DNA of 64,000 bases from the NCBI RefSeq assembly GCF_014651695.1, contig NZ_BMXJ01000005.1, positions 263,415-327,414 on the forward strand. The letters are read 5' to 3'. Every line of letters begins with the position of its first letter. Position 1 is the stretch's first letter. Positions 31,717 to 40,283 of this stretch are shown here, one piece after another. The stretch comes from Nocardiopsis terrae. Its GTDB lineage: Bacteria; Actinomycetota; Actinomycetes; Streptosporangiales; Streptosporangiaceae. Both the position numbers and the translations under genes were made by a program. The notes below the pieces were generated by a model. The model was not told the DNA's origin, made no database searches, and saw nothing but the letters and a program-made list of their open reading frames with translations.

Positions 31717-33005
31717 CACTGCCTCCCCAGGGCCGCGGCCGCCTCGACGCCGGCCCGGCAGCCGTCCTCGTGGAAGCCCCAGCCGTGGTGGGCCCCGGCG
31801 AAGGCGAGGGTGGGCCCGTCGAGGTCGCGCAGGCGGCGCTGCGCGGCGACCGACTCCGGGGTGAAGACGGGATGGGTGTAGTCCATGGCGACGATCACCC
31901 GGTCGGGGTCCACGTGGTCGTCGGCGTTGAGGGTGACCACGTAGTCGGTGCCCCCGGGCAGGCCCTGGAGGCGGTTCATGTGGTAGCTGACCCGGACCGG
32001 GGCACGGCCCGGGTCGCAGGAGGACAGGCGGTGGTTCCAGGAGGCCCAGGTGTCGCGGTCGGCGGGGAGGACCGAGGTGTCGGTGTGCAGCAGGGTGCGG
32101 TTGAGGGAGTAGGTGAAGGCGCCCAGGACCTCGGCCTCCTCCGGGGTGGGCGCGTCGAGGAGGGCGAGGGCCTGGTCGGCGTGGGTGGCGACCACGGCGG
32201 CGTCGAACTCCAGGTCCTCGGTGGCGGTGCGCAGCCGTACCCCGTCTCCGGTGCGGGAGAGGCCCAGCACTGGGGTGCCCAGGCGAACCGAGTGCAGGTT
32301 CTTGACCACGCGCTCGACGTAGGCGCGCGATCCGCCCTCCACGGTGCGCCAGCGCGGCGACCCCCAGATCCCGAGCATGCCGTGGTGCTCCAGGAAGGTG
32401 AACAGGTGGCGGGCGGGGTAGTCCAGGGCGGTGCCCGCCGGGCAGGACCACACCGCGGAGACCAGGGGCTGGAGGAAGTGGGCGGTGAAGTAGGGGGAGA
32501 ACCCGTGCCGCTCGACGAAGGCCCCGAGGGTGGGGCCGACCACGGTCCCGTGGGGGTCCACGGCCCGGGCGGTGCCGAGCAGGCGGCGGGCGGCCCGGTG
32601 GAAGCGGGGGACGTCGGCGAGCATGCGCAGGTAGGCGGTGCCGTGCCGGGCGCGGCCCGGCCACAGGGCCCGGAGCCCGCGCGCGCCCGCGTACTCCAGG
32701 CCGCAGTCCGCGCAGCTCACCGACAGGCTCATCTCGGTGGGCCGGGTGGTCACGCCCAGCTCGTCGAAGAGCCGGAGGAGGTTCGGGTACGTGCGGCGGT
32801 TGTGCACGATGAAGCCGCTGTCCACACCGAGTTCCCCGCCGTCGGGGCCGGTCAGGGAGTGGGTGTGGGCGTGCCCGCCGGGGCGGTCGTCGGCCTCGAA
32901 CAGGGTCACGTCGTCGTGGCGGTGCAGGACGTGCGCCGCGGTCAGCCCGGAGACGCCGCCGCCGATGACCGCGACCCTGCGACGCCCGGGGATGTGTGTG
33001 CTCAT
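31713..33005 (-). CDS. FAD-dependent amine-oxidase-like oxidoreductase of the acyl-modification operon
   Basis: 430-aa flavoprotein. FAD motif VAVIGGGVSGLTAAHVLHRH with the ribose-binding EADDRPGGHAHT, GVDSGFIVHNRRTYPNLLRL, and late DGPTLAFAGAHHGWGFHEDG for the C-terminal FAD contact. This family (NAD(P)/FAD-dependent, amine-oxidase fold) is found with DUF1365, CFA synthase and DUF1295 in many proteobacteria and actinobacteria; in Rhodobacter a comparable cluster is SigE/ChrR-controlled and linked to singlet-oxygen response and modified fatty acids. ATG at 33005 has GAGAGGACGC upstream. First gene of the operon. Confidence 0.9.
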   Translation of the reverse strand: MSTHIPGRRRVAVIGGGVSGLTAAHVLHRHDDVTLFEADDRPGGHAHTHSLTGPDGGELGVDSGFIVHNRRTYPNLLRLFDELGVTTRPTEMSLSVSCADCGLEYAGARGLRALWPGRARHGTAYLRMLADVPRFHRAARRLLGTARAVDPHGTVVGPTLGAFVERHGFSPYFTAHFLQPLVSAVWSCPAGTALDYPARHLFTFLEHHGMLGIWGSPRWRTVEGGSRAYVERVVKNLHSVRLGTPVLGLSRTGDGVRLRTATEDLEFDAAVVATHADQALALLDAPTPEEAEVLGAFTYSLNRTLLHTDTSVLPADRDTWASWNHRLSSCDPGRAPVRVSYHMNRLQGLPGGTDYVVTLNADDHVDPDRVIVAMDYTHPVFTPESVAAQRRLRDLDGPTLAFAGAHHGWGFHEDGCRAGVEAAAALGRQW

Positions 33006-33219
33006 GCGTCCTCTCGCGAAACCGGTGTGTGGGTGACGCGAGGGATTCGGAGCAGGCGGCGGCGCGGATTGGTGGCTGGCAGAAAAGATTCACGGAATGC
33101 GAGGGGGATGCCGACATGGCCTGTCGGAGTCCTCCTCGCGGTCCGTGCCGTACTCGGTCGGCCGCGGTGCGCGAAGGGAGCGGGGGACCAGCCGGGGCCG
33201 CCGCCCGGGTACCGGTGGG

Positions 33220-33543
33220 TCAGAGGTCAGCGAGGGCGGTGGAGCCCGGGGCCAGACCGAGCCCGGAACGGAGCTCGGCGCACACCTGCCGACAGGCCCG
33301 GTCCCCGGTCACCACGTCGATCCGCCCGCCCCGAGCCCACCGGGCGAGCTGGTCGGCCCACTCCGAGCGCGGCATGGACACCACGTCCGGGAGCTCCACC
33401 TCCTCGCTGACCGCGGTGGGGGCGCCGTCGGTGAGCACGGTGACCCGGCAGCCGGGGTGGGCCTCGGCGGGGTCGGCGGTGAGCGGCTGCTCGGAGTGCA
33501 GGACCACGACGTGGATGGGGTCGGGGGTCTCGGTGGTGGCCAT
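33220..33543 (-). CDS. Hypothetical protein, 107 aa
   Basis: Acidic soluble protein beginning MATTETPDPIHVVVLHSEQP and containing GCRVTVLTDGAPTAV and RIDVVTGDRACRQVCAELRS. Alternating hydrophobic strands and helices suggest a small alpha/beta fold, but I recognise no family. AGGAAAGG lies 6-8 bases before the ATG and codon third positions are strongly GC, so it is very likely a real gene. It stands alone between the acyl-modification operon and a 590-bp non-coding stretch. Confidence 0.65.
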   Translation of the reverse strand: MATTETPDPIHVVVLHSEQPLTADPAEAHPGCRVTVLTDGAPTAVSEEVELPDVVSMPRSEWADQLARWARGGRIDVVTGDRACRQVCAELRSGLGLAPGSTALADL

Positions 33544-33846
33544 GGGTGCCTTTCCTAGGGGAACGCCCGAAACCTACTCTTCCGGGGCTCCTCCGAAACC
33601 TCGCCTCCAGGGCCGAAACCGGCCACCAGACCGCGATCCGGGGCCGCGGGGGGTACGGCGCCCCCGGTCAGAGGGCGCCGCCGGGCGGCCCGCCTCCGGG
33701 TGCCGGGCCGGGTTCGCCGTCGGTCCCCCGACGGCCCGGGCAGGACGGGCGGCCGGGGAAGGCGGTGTCGACCGGCTCCCGGACCGCGGTCCGTGCAGGG
33801 GCCCTCCCGGACTGGAGGAAAGACGGGAAAACCACCGCAAGCGAAA

Positions 33847-33865
33847 CAAGGGCAGGCTAACCTAA
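33847..33865. promoter_or_regulatory. IdeR/DmdR-type iron box
   Basis: Reads CAAGGGCAGGCTAACCTAA, 15 of 19 matches to the DtxR/IdeR/DmdR consensus TTAGGTTAGGCTAACCTAA, with one half-site perfect. Such boxes repress siderophore and iron-uptake genes in actinomycetes; none is adjacent, so its target may be a non-coding RNA, the downstream PAP2-kinase gene, or a lost gene. Confidence 0.5.
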
Positions 33866-33878
33866 AAGGAATCGGTGG

Positions 33879-33952
33879 GTGTCCCGAGGCGCGTACGGGA
33901 CACAGCCGGAACGCGGTGCGGGGGCGACGGCTCTTCCCCAGTCGTCGCCCCC
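33879..33952 (+). ncRNA. Candidate small RNA or leader with two hairpins downstream of the iron box
   Basis: GTGTCCCG/CGGGACAC (33879-33886 and 33896-33903) form a perfect 8-bp stem; GGGGGCGACG/CGTCGCCCCC (33920-33929 and 33943-33952) form a perfect 10-bp stem that looks like a terminator. No ribosome site or frame is present. It could be a short iron-regulated transcript; the evidence is only structural. Confidence 0.3.
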
Positions 33953-34133
33953 GACCCGTGCCCCCGATGACCGGCCCCTCACGAGCTGCGCGCGGAGCCG
34001 CGGCCCTGTCGGACCCCCGGGCCGCCCAAGACGCGGCTGCCAACGCCCGGGGCGGAGTGGGGCGGTCCGGTGTGGCCCGGGCGACGAAGCCCGCCTATGG
34101 ACAATCCGACCCCCGGGTACCAGGCTGAGCCCC

Positions 34134-35609
34134 ATGCGACTGCTCCAGCGACTCCAGCGGATCGACAAACGTGTCTACGACCGGATCACCCGGGTGGGCA
34201 CACCCGTCCTGGACGGTTTCACACCGAAGTTCGTCCAGGGCACCGACAACATGGCGCCGTGGGTACTGGTCTCGGCCACGCTCGCGGTCACCGGCGGTCC
34301 GCGGCTGCGCCGCACCGCGCTGCGGGCGATCGTCGCCGCCGGGGCCGCCAACCTCGGTTCCGCTGCGGTCAAGTACCTGGCGCAGCGGTCCCGACCGGAC
34401 AGTTCTTCGGTGCCCGAGGCCCGCTCCCCCTACCGCACCTACCCCAGCTCCTCCTTCCCCTCCGGGCACACCGCCGCCGCGACCGGCTACGCGGGCGGCG
34501 TCATGGCGGACGCACCGCTCCCGCTGTCCGTCCTGGTGTCGGCGATCGCGGGCATGGTGGGCTTCTCCCGCGTGCACAGCGGTGTCCACTACCCGGGCGA
34601 CATACTCGGCGGAGCGGCCCTGGGGGTCGGGTCGGCCCTGCTGGCCCGCGCCCTCGTCCCGCCCCGTCCCGAACTCGTCTTCGGGGCGAACACCGTCCCC
34701 GCGGGCGAGGCCCCGGAGGACCCCGAGGGCGTCGGGGTGACGGTGGTGGTCAACCCCCGCGGAGGTGACAACACGGTGCCCGCCCTGAGCACCGCCGACA
34801 CGACCGCCCGGGTGGCCCGCCGGCTGCCCCGGGCGAGGATCGTGCCGATGTCCGCCGACGACGACGTCGCCGAGGTGATGGACAAGGCCGCACGCGACTG
34901 CGAGGTGCTCGCGGTGGCCGGCGGCGACGGGACCGTCAACGCCGGGGCCACGGCCGCGCTGGCCCACGACCGGCCGCTGCTGGTGCTGCCGGACGGCACC
35001 CTGAACAACTTCGCCCGCACACTCGGGCTGACCTCGGTGGAGACCTCGTTGCGCGCCTTCGCCGGACGCCGCCTGGCCCGGGTGGACGTGGGCGAGGTGG
35101 ACGGACACGTCTTCCTCAACACGTCCTCCTTCGGTTCGTACCCGCGCATGGTGGAACGGCGCGACCGGTGGGCCGACCGGATCGGTAAGTGGCCCGCCTT
35201 CGCCCTGGCCCTCTGGCGGGACCTGCGCGAGGTCCAACCGACCCCGGCGTTGGTGGACGGACGCCCGGCCAAGGTGTGGTGGGCGTTCGTGGGCAACTGC
35301 CGGTACCGGACGCACGCGCGGATGCCGGGGCTGCGGGAGAACCTGGACGACGGGCGGTTGGACGTGCGGGTGCTGTGCGCACGAACGCCGTTCCCCCGGC
35401 TGCGGGCACTGGCGGACGTGCTGTTGGGCCGGGCGCTGTCCGGCGCGGGCTACACCGAGCGGCTCACCGAGTCGCTGACCCTGGCCATCCCGGACGAGCC
35501 CCGGTTGCTGGCGGTGGACGGCGAGGTCATGGAGGGGGCGCCGACGGTGGTGTTCCGCAAACGTCCGGCCGCGCTGAAGGTGTTCGTTCCCGTGGCGGCC
35601 AACGGCTGA
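34134..35609 (+). CDS. PAP2 phosphatase - diacylglycerol/lipid kinase fusion
   Basis: 491-aa two-domain protein. Residues about 1-185 are a membrane PAP2 phosphatase with the three motifs KYLAQRSRPD, PSGHT and SRVHSGVHYPGDI. Residues about 200-491 are a DAGK/YegS-type lipid kinase: VTVVVNPRGG, AVAGGDGTVNAGATAA, LLVLPDGTLNNFARTLGL and a C-terminal PRLLAVDGEV. The fusion could dephosphorylate and rephosphorylate lipid carriers such as undecaprenol or diacylglycerol at the membrane. ATG at 34134 is chosen; no strong ribosome site is seen. Such fusions are known from actinobacteria, but their physiological substrate is not established. Confidence 0.9.
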   Translation: MRLLQRLQRIDKRVYDRITRVGTPVLDGFTPKFVQGTDNMAPWVLVSATLAVTGGPRLRRTALRAIVAAGAANLGSAAVKYLAQRSRPDSSSVPEARSPYRTYPSSSFPSGHTAAATGYAGGVMADAPLPLSVLVSAIAGMVGFSRVHSGVHYPGDILGGAALGVGSALLARALVPPRPELVFGANTVPAGEAPEDPEGVGVTVVVNPRGGDNTVPALSTADTTARVARRLPRARIVPMSADDDVAEVMDKAARDCEVLAVAGGDGTVNAGATAALAHDRPLLVLPDGTLNNFARTLGLTSVETSLRAFAGRRLARVDVGEVDGHVFLNTSSFGSYPRMVERRDRWADRIGKWPAFALALWRDLREVQPTPALVDGRPAKVWWAFVGNCRYRTHARMPGLRENLDDGRLDVRVLCARTPFPRLRALADVLLGRALSGAGYTERLTESLTLAIPDEPRLLAVDGEVMEGAPTVVFRKRPAALKVFVPVAANG

Positions 35610-35678
35610 ACCGCGGCAGGGGTGCGACGGCCCGCGTGCGGCGGCCGGGGGCGCCCGGTGCGGGCCCCGCGGCCGTGG

Positions 35679-36653
35679 TCAGCGGCCCAGCCCGGCGAGG
35701 ATCGCGCCGAGGTCCCGCCACGCCTGCTCGGTGTCGGCTCCGCGCCGGTGCGGAGCGGCGAACCAGTCGACGAACTCCACCACGTCCTGCAGGTCCCAGC
35801 GCAGCCGGTACAGGGCGAGCAGGGCGGGGTCGGGTGTGTGTCCGGCGGCCTCTGTGTAACGGGCGAGGTCCTCGGGGTCGTCACCGACCAGCCACAGGTC
35901 GCGTTCGGGGACGGCGAGCCCCACGGTGTCCCAGTCCACGAACAGCGGCCCCGCCTCGCGCCACAGCAGGTTCCCGGGGTGCGGTTCGCCGTGGGTGGTG
36001 ACGAGGCGGGACCCGTCGACCTCGGCGGCACGGCGGCCGAACTCCTCCAGACGGCCCAGGAGGACGGCGCCGTGCTCGGTGAGCAGTTCGGCGGTGAGCT
36101 CCGCGAAGGGGCCCTGGTCGCCGATCTTCTCCGGGGCCGCGGCCAGCTCGGCCAAGCGGTCGGCCCCGGCCAGGTCCGGGGGTACGGCCCGGGCGGTGTC
36201 CGGCGGGGTGCGCCCGTGCAGGCGGGCGAGAGCGTCCAGGACCCGGGCGCGCTGCTCGGGTTCGAGGGTCTGACCGAAGTGGCCGGGCGTGCCCCGTGTG
36301 TACGGGAAGACGCTGAGCGCGTAGCGGTCGCCGACCCGTCGGGCGGTGGCGCCGCGGACTGAGCGCAGCGGAGCCACCACGAACCCGAGTCCGCCCTCGT
36401 CATGCAGGCGGGCCGCGGTGTCCATGGCCAGGCCCAGGCTACGCAGGACCGTGTCCGGGTCGGCGCCGAGGAACGGCTTGTGCTCCAGGTCGGCGAGGGT
36501 GAGGAACCAGCGCCGGCCGGAGGTGTCGGTGGTGCTCCAGTGGTGGTCGCCGAACCCCAGCGGGACGTGCGCCAGGGCCGCCGTGTGGATGCCCCATTCC
36601 GTCAGCGCGTCCTGGATCGAGTGTTCGTCGAGGTCAACAGGCCTGTCCCACAT
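35679..36653 (-). CDS. Aminoglycoside-phosphotransferase-fold kinase
   Basis: 324-aa APH-family kinase. The catalytic loop is VTTHGEPHPGNLLW (HGE replaces the more common HGD, with His-x-x-Asn metal ligand) and the DFG-equivalent is LFVDWDTVGLAVPERDLWLV. The N-lobe contains GFGDHHWSTTDTSGRRWFLT. Many actinobacterial members phosphorylate unknown small molecules rather than antibiotics. The catalytic Asp of HGD is changed to Glu in this reading, which may lower or alter activity. It is convergent with the PAP2-kinase gene and divergent from the glycosylase gene. Confidence 0.85.
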   Translation of the reverse strand: MWDRPVDLDEHSIQDALTEWGIHTAALAHVPLGFGDHHWSTTDTSGRRWFLTLADLEHKPFLGADPDTVLRSLGLAMDTAARLHDEGGLGFVVAPLRSVRGATARRVGDRYALSVFPYTRGTPGHFGQTLEPEQRARVLDALARLHGRTPPDTARAVPPDLAGADRLAELAAAPEKIGDQGPFAELTAELLTEHGAVLLGRLEEFGRRAAEVDGSRLVTTHGEPHPGNLLWREAGPLFVDWDTVGLAVPERDLWLVGDDPEDLARYTEAAGHTPDPALLALYRLRWDLQDVVEFVDWFAAPHRRGADTEQAWRDLGAILAGLGR

Positions 36654-36760
36654 GGCTGTGACGCTAGCACCCGTTCTGTCGGTACGGCAGGGTATCTTCG
36701 CGCTTTGTCGTCTCCGGCGCGGTGCCGGACGCCCCCGCCCACGACCTGTGAGGAGCCCCT

Positions 36761-38056
36761 TTGACCTCCCCCCTCCCGGGCCCGGGGCCCGCCGCCTCCC
36801 CTGCGGCCGAACTCGACCGGCGGGCCGTGCGCCGTCTGGCCCTGGTCCGCCAGCGGCTCGCCGGGCCGCCGCCGTCCCCCGCAGCGGACGGCCTGCGCGA
36901 GGTTCTGCGGGCGCTGCGCTGCCTCCAGCTCGACCCCGTGGGCGTGGTCGCCCCCAGCCACGAACTGGTCCTGTGGAGCCGGGTCGGGGCCTTCGACCGG
37001 GCCGACCTGGACCGGCTCCGGTGGGAGGAGCGGTGGCTCTTCGACTACTGGGCGCACGCGGCCTCCGTCGTCCTGACCGAGGACCACGCGCTGCACCACC
37101 TCATGATGCGGCGCTACCCGCGCGGGACCTCGGACCACGGCAGACGCCTGACGGCCTGGATCGAGGCCAACGGTGTGCTGCGCGAACACATCCTCCAGCG
37201 GCTCGCCGAGAGGGGGCCACAGCCCACCGACGGGTTCGAGGACCTGGCCGCGGTGCCCTGGGAGTCGTCCGGGTGGACCGCCGGGCGCAACGTGGAGCGG
37301 ATGCTCGACGTCCTGTGGACCCAGGGGCGGGTGATGGTGGCCGGGCGTGAGGGGCGCCGCCGCCACTGGGACCTGGCCGAACGGTGTCTGCCGGAGGGGA
37401 TGGAGCACATCGAGCTCCCCGAGGCCGAGGTGGTGGCCCGTGCCGCCGAGCTGGCGCTGCTGGCCCTGGGGGCGGGCCGGGCCCGGGACATCGAACGGCA
37501 CTTCCTGCGCGACCGCTACCCGGGGCTGGGCGGGGTGCTCGCCGAGCTGGTGGAGCGGGGCCGGGTCCTGCGGGTGCGGGTGGCGGGCACCCGGCCGGAC
37601 GACCCCTGGTACGTGCACCGCGACGCCCTGCCCGACCTGGAGCGGGTGGAGTCCGGGGAGTGGGGGCCGCGCACGGCCCTGCTGTCGCCCTTCGACAACC
37701 TGCTGTGTGACCGGGAGCGCACGGAACTGCTGTGGGGCTTCGCCTTCCGCAACGAGATGTACGTGCCCAGGGCCAGGCGCGAGTACGGCTACTACGTGCT
37801 GCCCGTCCTGCACGGCGACCGCCTGGTGGGCCGGGCCGCGCTCCGGATGGACCGCCGGACGGGCACGCTGAACGCGGAGGACGTGTTCGCGGAGGAGGGC
37901 ACGCAGAGCACGGAGGATCTGGCCGAGGCCGTCCCGGCGGTGGCCGCGGCGCTGACGGACCTGGCGGGCTTCGCCGGGGCCGAGCGGGTGCGCTTCCCGG
38001 GCAGGGTTCCCGAGGTGTGGCGGGGTGCCCTGGGCCGGGAACTGGTCGTGGGCTGA
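36761..38056 (+). CDS. YcaQ/AlkX-like winged-helix DNA glycosylase (HTH_42 family)
   Basis: 431-aa protein of the winged-helix family that includes E. coli YcaQ/AlkX and the Streptomyces AlkZ interstrand-crosslink glycosylases. The catalytic QxD motif is present as LQLDPVGVVAPSHELVLWSR; wHTH repeats follow (LRWEERWLFDYWAHAASVVL, MMRRYPRG) and the C-terminal beta region TALLSPFDNLLCDRERTELL. QxD rather than QxQ places it with the YcaQ/AlkX subgroup, which removes alkylated bases. TTG at 36761 has GAGGAG upstream. Protects DNA from endogenous or antibiotic alkylating agents, by family knowledge. Confidence 0.88.
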   Translation: MTSPLPGPGPAASPAAELDRRAVRRLALVRQRLAGPPPSPAADGLREVLRALRCLQLDPVGVVAPSHELVLWSRVGAFDRADLDRLRWEERWLFDYWAHAASVVLTEDHALHHLMMRRYPRGTSDHGRRLTAWIEANGVLREHILQRLAERGPQPTDGFEDLAAVPWESSGWTAGRNVERMLDVLWTQGRVMVAGREGRRRHWDLAERCLPEGMEHIELPEAEVVARAAELALLALGAGRARDIERHFLRDRYPGLGGVLAELVERGRVLRVRVAGTRPDDPWYVHRDALPDLERVESGEWGPRTALLSPFDNLLCDRERTELLWGFAFRNEMYVPRARREYGYYVLPVLHGDRLVGRAALRMDRRTGTLNAEDVFAEEGTQSTEDLAEAVPAVAAALTDLAGFAGAERVRFPGRVPEVWRGALGRELVVG

Positions 38057-38255
38057 CCGGGTTCGGCACCGGAGGGCCCTTGCCTGTGGAGCCGTCCTCG
38101 GCGGGCCGGACCGCGGCGGACAAAAGCACTTGCCGCTCCCGAACCGTCGGGGACTTCCTCAACAGATGAAGACCGTCTCCGGGCCCCTGGGGCCCCGGAA
38201 TCCGGCCCGCGGAGCGTTTCGGACCCATCACGCCCGACCCCCGAGGCTCCCACGG

Positions 38256-38996
38256 TTACCCGGTTTCGGCCGCGGAGAGGAGGCGGTCGAAGGAGGACGC
38301 GCTCCCGGTGATCTCGAGGGTCTCGGTACCGGTCCGCCGCCACAGGGCGAGCAGTAGTTCCGAGGCGCTGGCCTGGACTGCGCAACTGGCCCGGTAAGCC
38401 TCGCGGCGGACCCGCCAGTGCTCCCCGGTGTGGTCGATCGTCCACGCGTGGCCGGTGTCGGTGGCGCTCAGCAGGATGGAACCCACCGACCTCACCGGTT
38501 CCGTCGGCAGCCCCAGGGCCTCCCGCAGCCCCAGGAAGAAGCCGAGGAACTCGTCCACCCCGTCCGCGGCCGCGTCAGCGGGCAGGGGCCCGGCCCTGCC
38601 GACCGCGTTGAGCAGGTCCCAGGCGTGCACGGCGGTCTCCTGTGCCATGCGTCTTTGGATGAACGCGGCGTCCTTCTGGGGCGCCCAGGTCCAGCGCGGT
38701 TCGGCCGGATCGACCGCGGTGAGCACGGTGAGCGTCTCGGCCAGGCCGTCCCGGTACCAGCTCAGCAGGTCCTCGTCCTCGGGCCGTTCCGGGCGCACGT
38801 ATCCGTCGTCGGGGTCCCTGACCGCGCCGGAGGCGATGGTCCGCCAGAAGTGGTGGGTCTCGCCGACGTGCCAGACCAGGTCGTTGACGTTCCACTCGGG
38901 GCAGGTGGGTACGTGGGCGTGCGGCCTGTCCTGGGCCGCGTCGGCTAACAGCGTCCCGCTCTCGCGGAGAACGGTGAGGTATCGGAGGGCGTCCAT
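38256..38996 (-). CDS. TIGR03083-like protein (mycothiol-dependent MDMPI/DinB fold)
   Basis: 246-aa protein with an N-terminal DinB/maleylpyruvate-isomerase-type four-helix bundle: VPTCPEWNVNDLVWHVGETH supplies the first metal His and MAQETAVHAWDLLNAVGR the Glu/His pair. The C-terminal part (GTETLEITGSASSFDRLLSA) is the SCP2-like end of the family. Such proteins use mycothiol, the actinobacterial thiol, as cofactor; the substrate is unknown. ATG at 38996 is chosen, the open frame upstream being an antisense shadow. It is divergent from the MBL hydrolase. Confidence 0.87.
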   Translation of the reverse strand: MDALRYLTVLRESGTLLADAAQDRPHAHVPTCPEWNVNDLVWHVGETHHFWRTIASGAVRDPDDGYVRPERPEDEDLLSWYRDGLAETLTVLTAVDPAEPRWTWAPQKDAAFIQRRMAQETAVHAWDLLNAVGRAGPLPADAAADGVDEFLGFFLGLREALGLPTEPVRSVGSILLSATDTGHAWTIDHTGEHWRVRREAYRASCAVQASASELLLALWRRTGTETLEITGSASSFDRLLSAAETG

Positions 38997-39156
38997 GTTC
39001 GGGACGTTAGCACCTCGTACCGGCGCGGACCCGGTTATCCACAGCCCGGTGCCGCACGCCCCGGCGGGTTCGGGCGAAGCGCCCCGACCCGGCGGAACCG
39101 CGGGATACGCTGCTGCCGCCTCCGGGCGCAACGAGCACCAGCCGAAGGGACCTCGC

Positions 39157-40098
39157 ATGGGACAGACCGCGCTGACCGGGCCGGACGCCGGGGAGCTGAG
39201 CGAGATCGTCGAGGGCGTGTACGCCTGGGTGCAGCCCGACGGCACCTGGTGGGTCAACAACGCGGGCGCCGTCGCAGGGGACGACGGGCTGCTCGTGGTG
39301 GACACCTGCGCCACCGCGACCCGTACCCGGCGTTTCCTGGACGCGCTCGCCGCCGCCACGGCCGGGGCGCCCCTCAGGTGGGCGGTCAACACCCATCAGC
39401 ACGGCGACCACACCTACGGCAACAGCCTGCTCCCCGGCTCCACCGCGCTGATCGGCCACACCGCCATGCGCGGGGCGCTCAGCGAGGACCCCCTCCTCGA
39501 GAACCCGCCTGCGGTCTGGGAACCCGTCCCCGAGTGGGGCGACGTCACCCGCAGGCTCCCCTCCATCACCCTCGACCGCGCACTCACGCTCCACCTGGGC
39601 GGGCGCCGCGTCGACCTGCGCCATCCCGGCTACACCGCGCACACCCCCGGCGACGTGGTCGCCTGGCTGCCCGAGGAACGTGTGCTGTTCACCGGCGACC
39701 TGCTCTTCCACGGGCTGACCCCGCTGGTGCTGACGGGGTCGGTCGACGGGGCGCTGCGCTCCCTGGAGTGGGTGCGCTCCTTCGGCCCCGAGCACGTGGT
39801 GCCCGGTCACGGACCGCTTCTCACCGGTGCCGAACTGGACGAGGTCCTGGCCGCGCACGAGCGGTACTACCGGTTCGTCCTCGAGGCAGCGGAGGGGGCC
39901 GTGCGCGAGGGGCGCCCGCCCCTGGAGTGCGCGCTCACCGCCGACCTGGGCGAGTTCGGCGGCTGGGCGGACGCCGAGCGGATCGTCATGAACCTCCACC
40001 GTGCCCGGGCCGACCTCGTCGGGGAGCCGTTGGACCCGGCGCGGGCCCTGTCGGACGCGGTGCGGTGGAACGGCGGGCCGATGTCCACGAGCCTGTGA
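39157..40098 (+). CDS. MBL-fold metallo-hydrolase
   Basis: 313-aa metallo-beta-lactamase-fold protein. Metal site NTHQHGDHTYGN (HxHxDH), LFTGDLLFHG with the bridging Asp, and VVPGHGPLLT with the last His are all present. The spacing resembles the quinoprotein-relay/SoxH-like group rather than RNases or lactonases. Preceded by GAAGGGACC. It stands alone with the MDMPI-fold gene divergent; the substrate is unknown. Confidence 0.9.
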   Translation: MGQTALTGPDAGELSEIVEGVYAWVQPDGTWWVNNAGAVAGDDGLLVVDTCATATRTRRFLDALAAATAGAPLRWAVNTHQHGDHTYGNSLLPGSTALIGHTAMRGALSEDPLLENPPAVWEPVPEWGDVTRRLPSITLDRALTLHLGGRRVDLRHPGYTAHTPGDVVAWLPEERVLFTGDLLFHGLTPLVLTGSVDGALRSLEWVRSFGPEHVVPGHGPLLTGAELDEVLAAHERYYRFVLEAAEGAVREGRPPLECALTADLGEFGGWADAERIVMNLHRARADLVGEPLDPARALSDAVRWNGGPMSTSL

Positions 40099-40283
40099 CC
40101 GGGGTGGGGACGCGGGCACCGCGGCGGCTGGGCGGGGCTCCGGAGCACCCGACTGTCGGTGCCCATCGATAGTTTCGGAACCAGTCGACACGGCCTCCGG
40201 GCCGGTGACGTCCCCCGTCTCCCCTGTCCGGCGTCCGTTTCCCCGGCGTGCGCCAGACACACGATCACCGAAGGGTAAGCTCC

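Larger units (their letters stand above)
33544..34133. other. 590-bp intergenic region with an iron-box-like site and hairpins
   Basis: No open frame here looks like a protein. The notable parts are the iron-box-like element (33847-33865), a small hairpin (33879-33903) and a large hairpin (33920-33952). The remainder upstream of the PAP2-kinase gene shows nothing recognisable. Confidence 0.6.
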
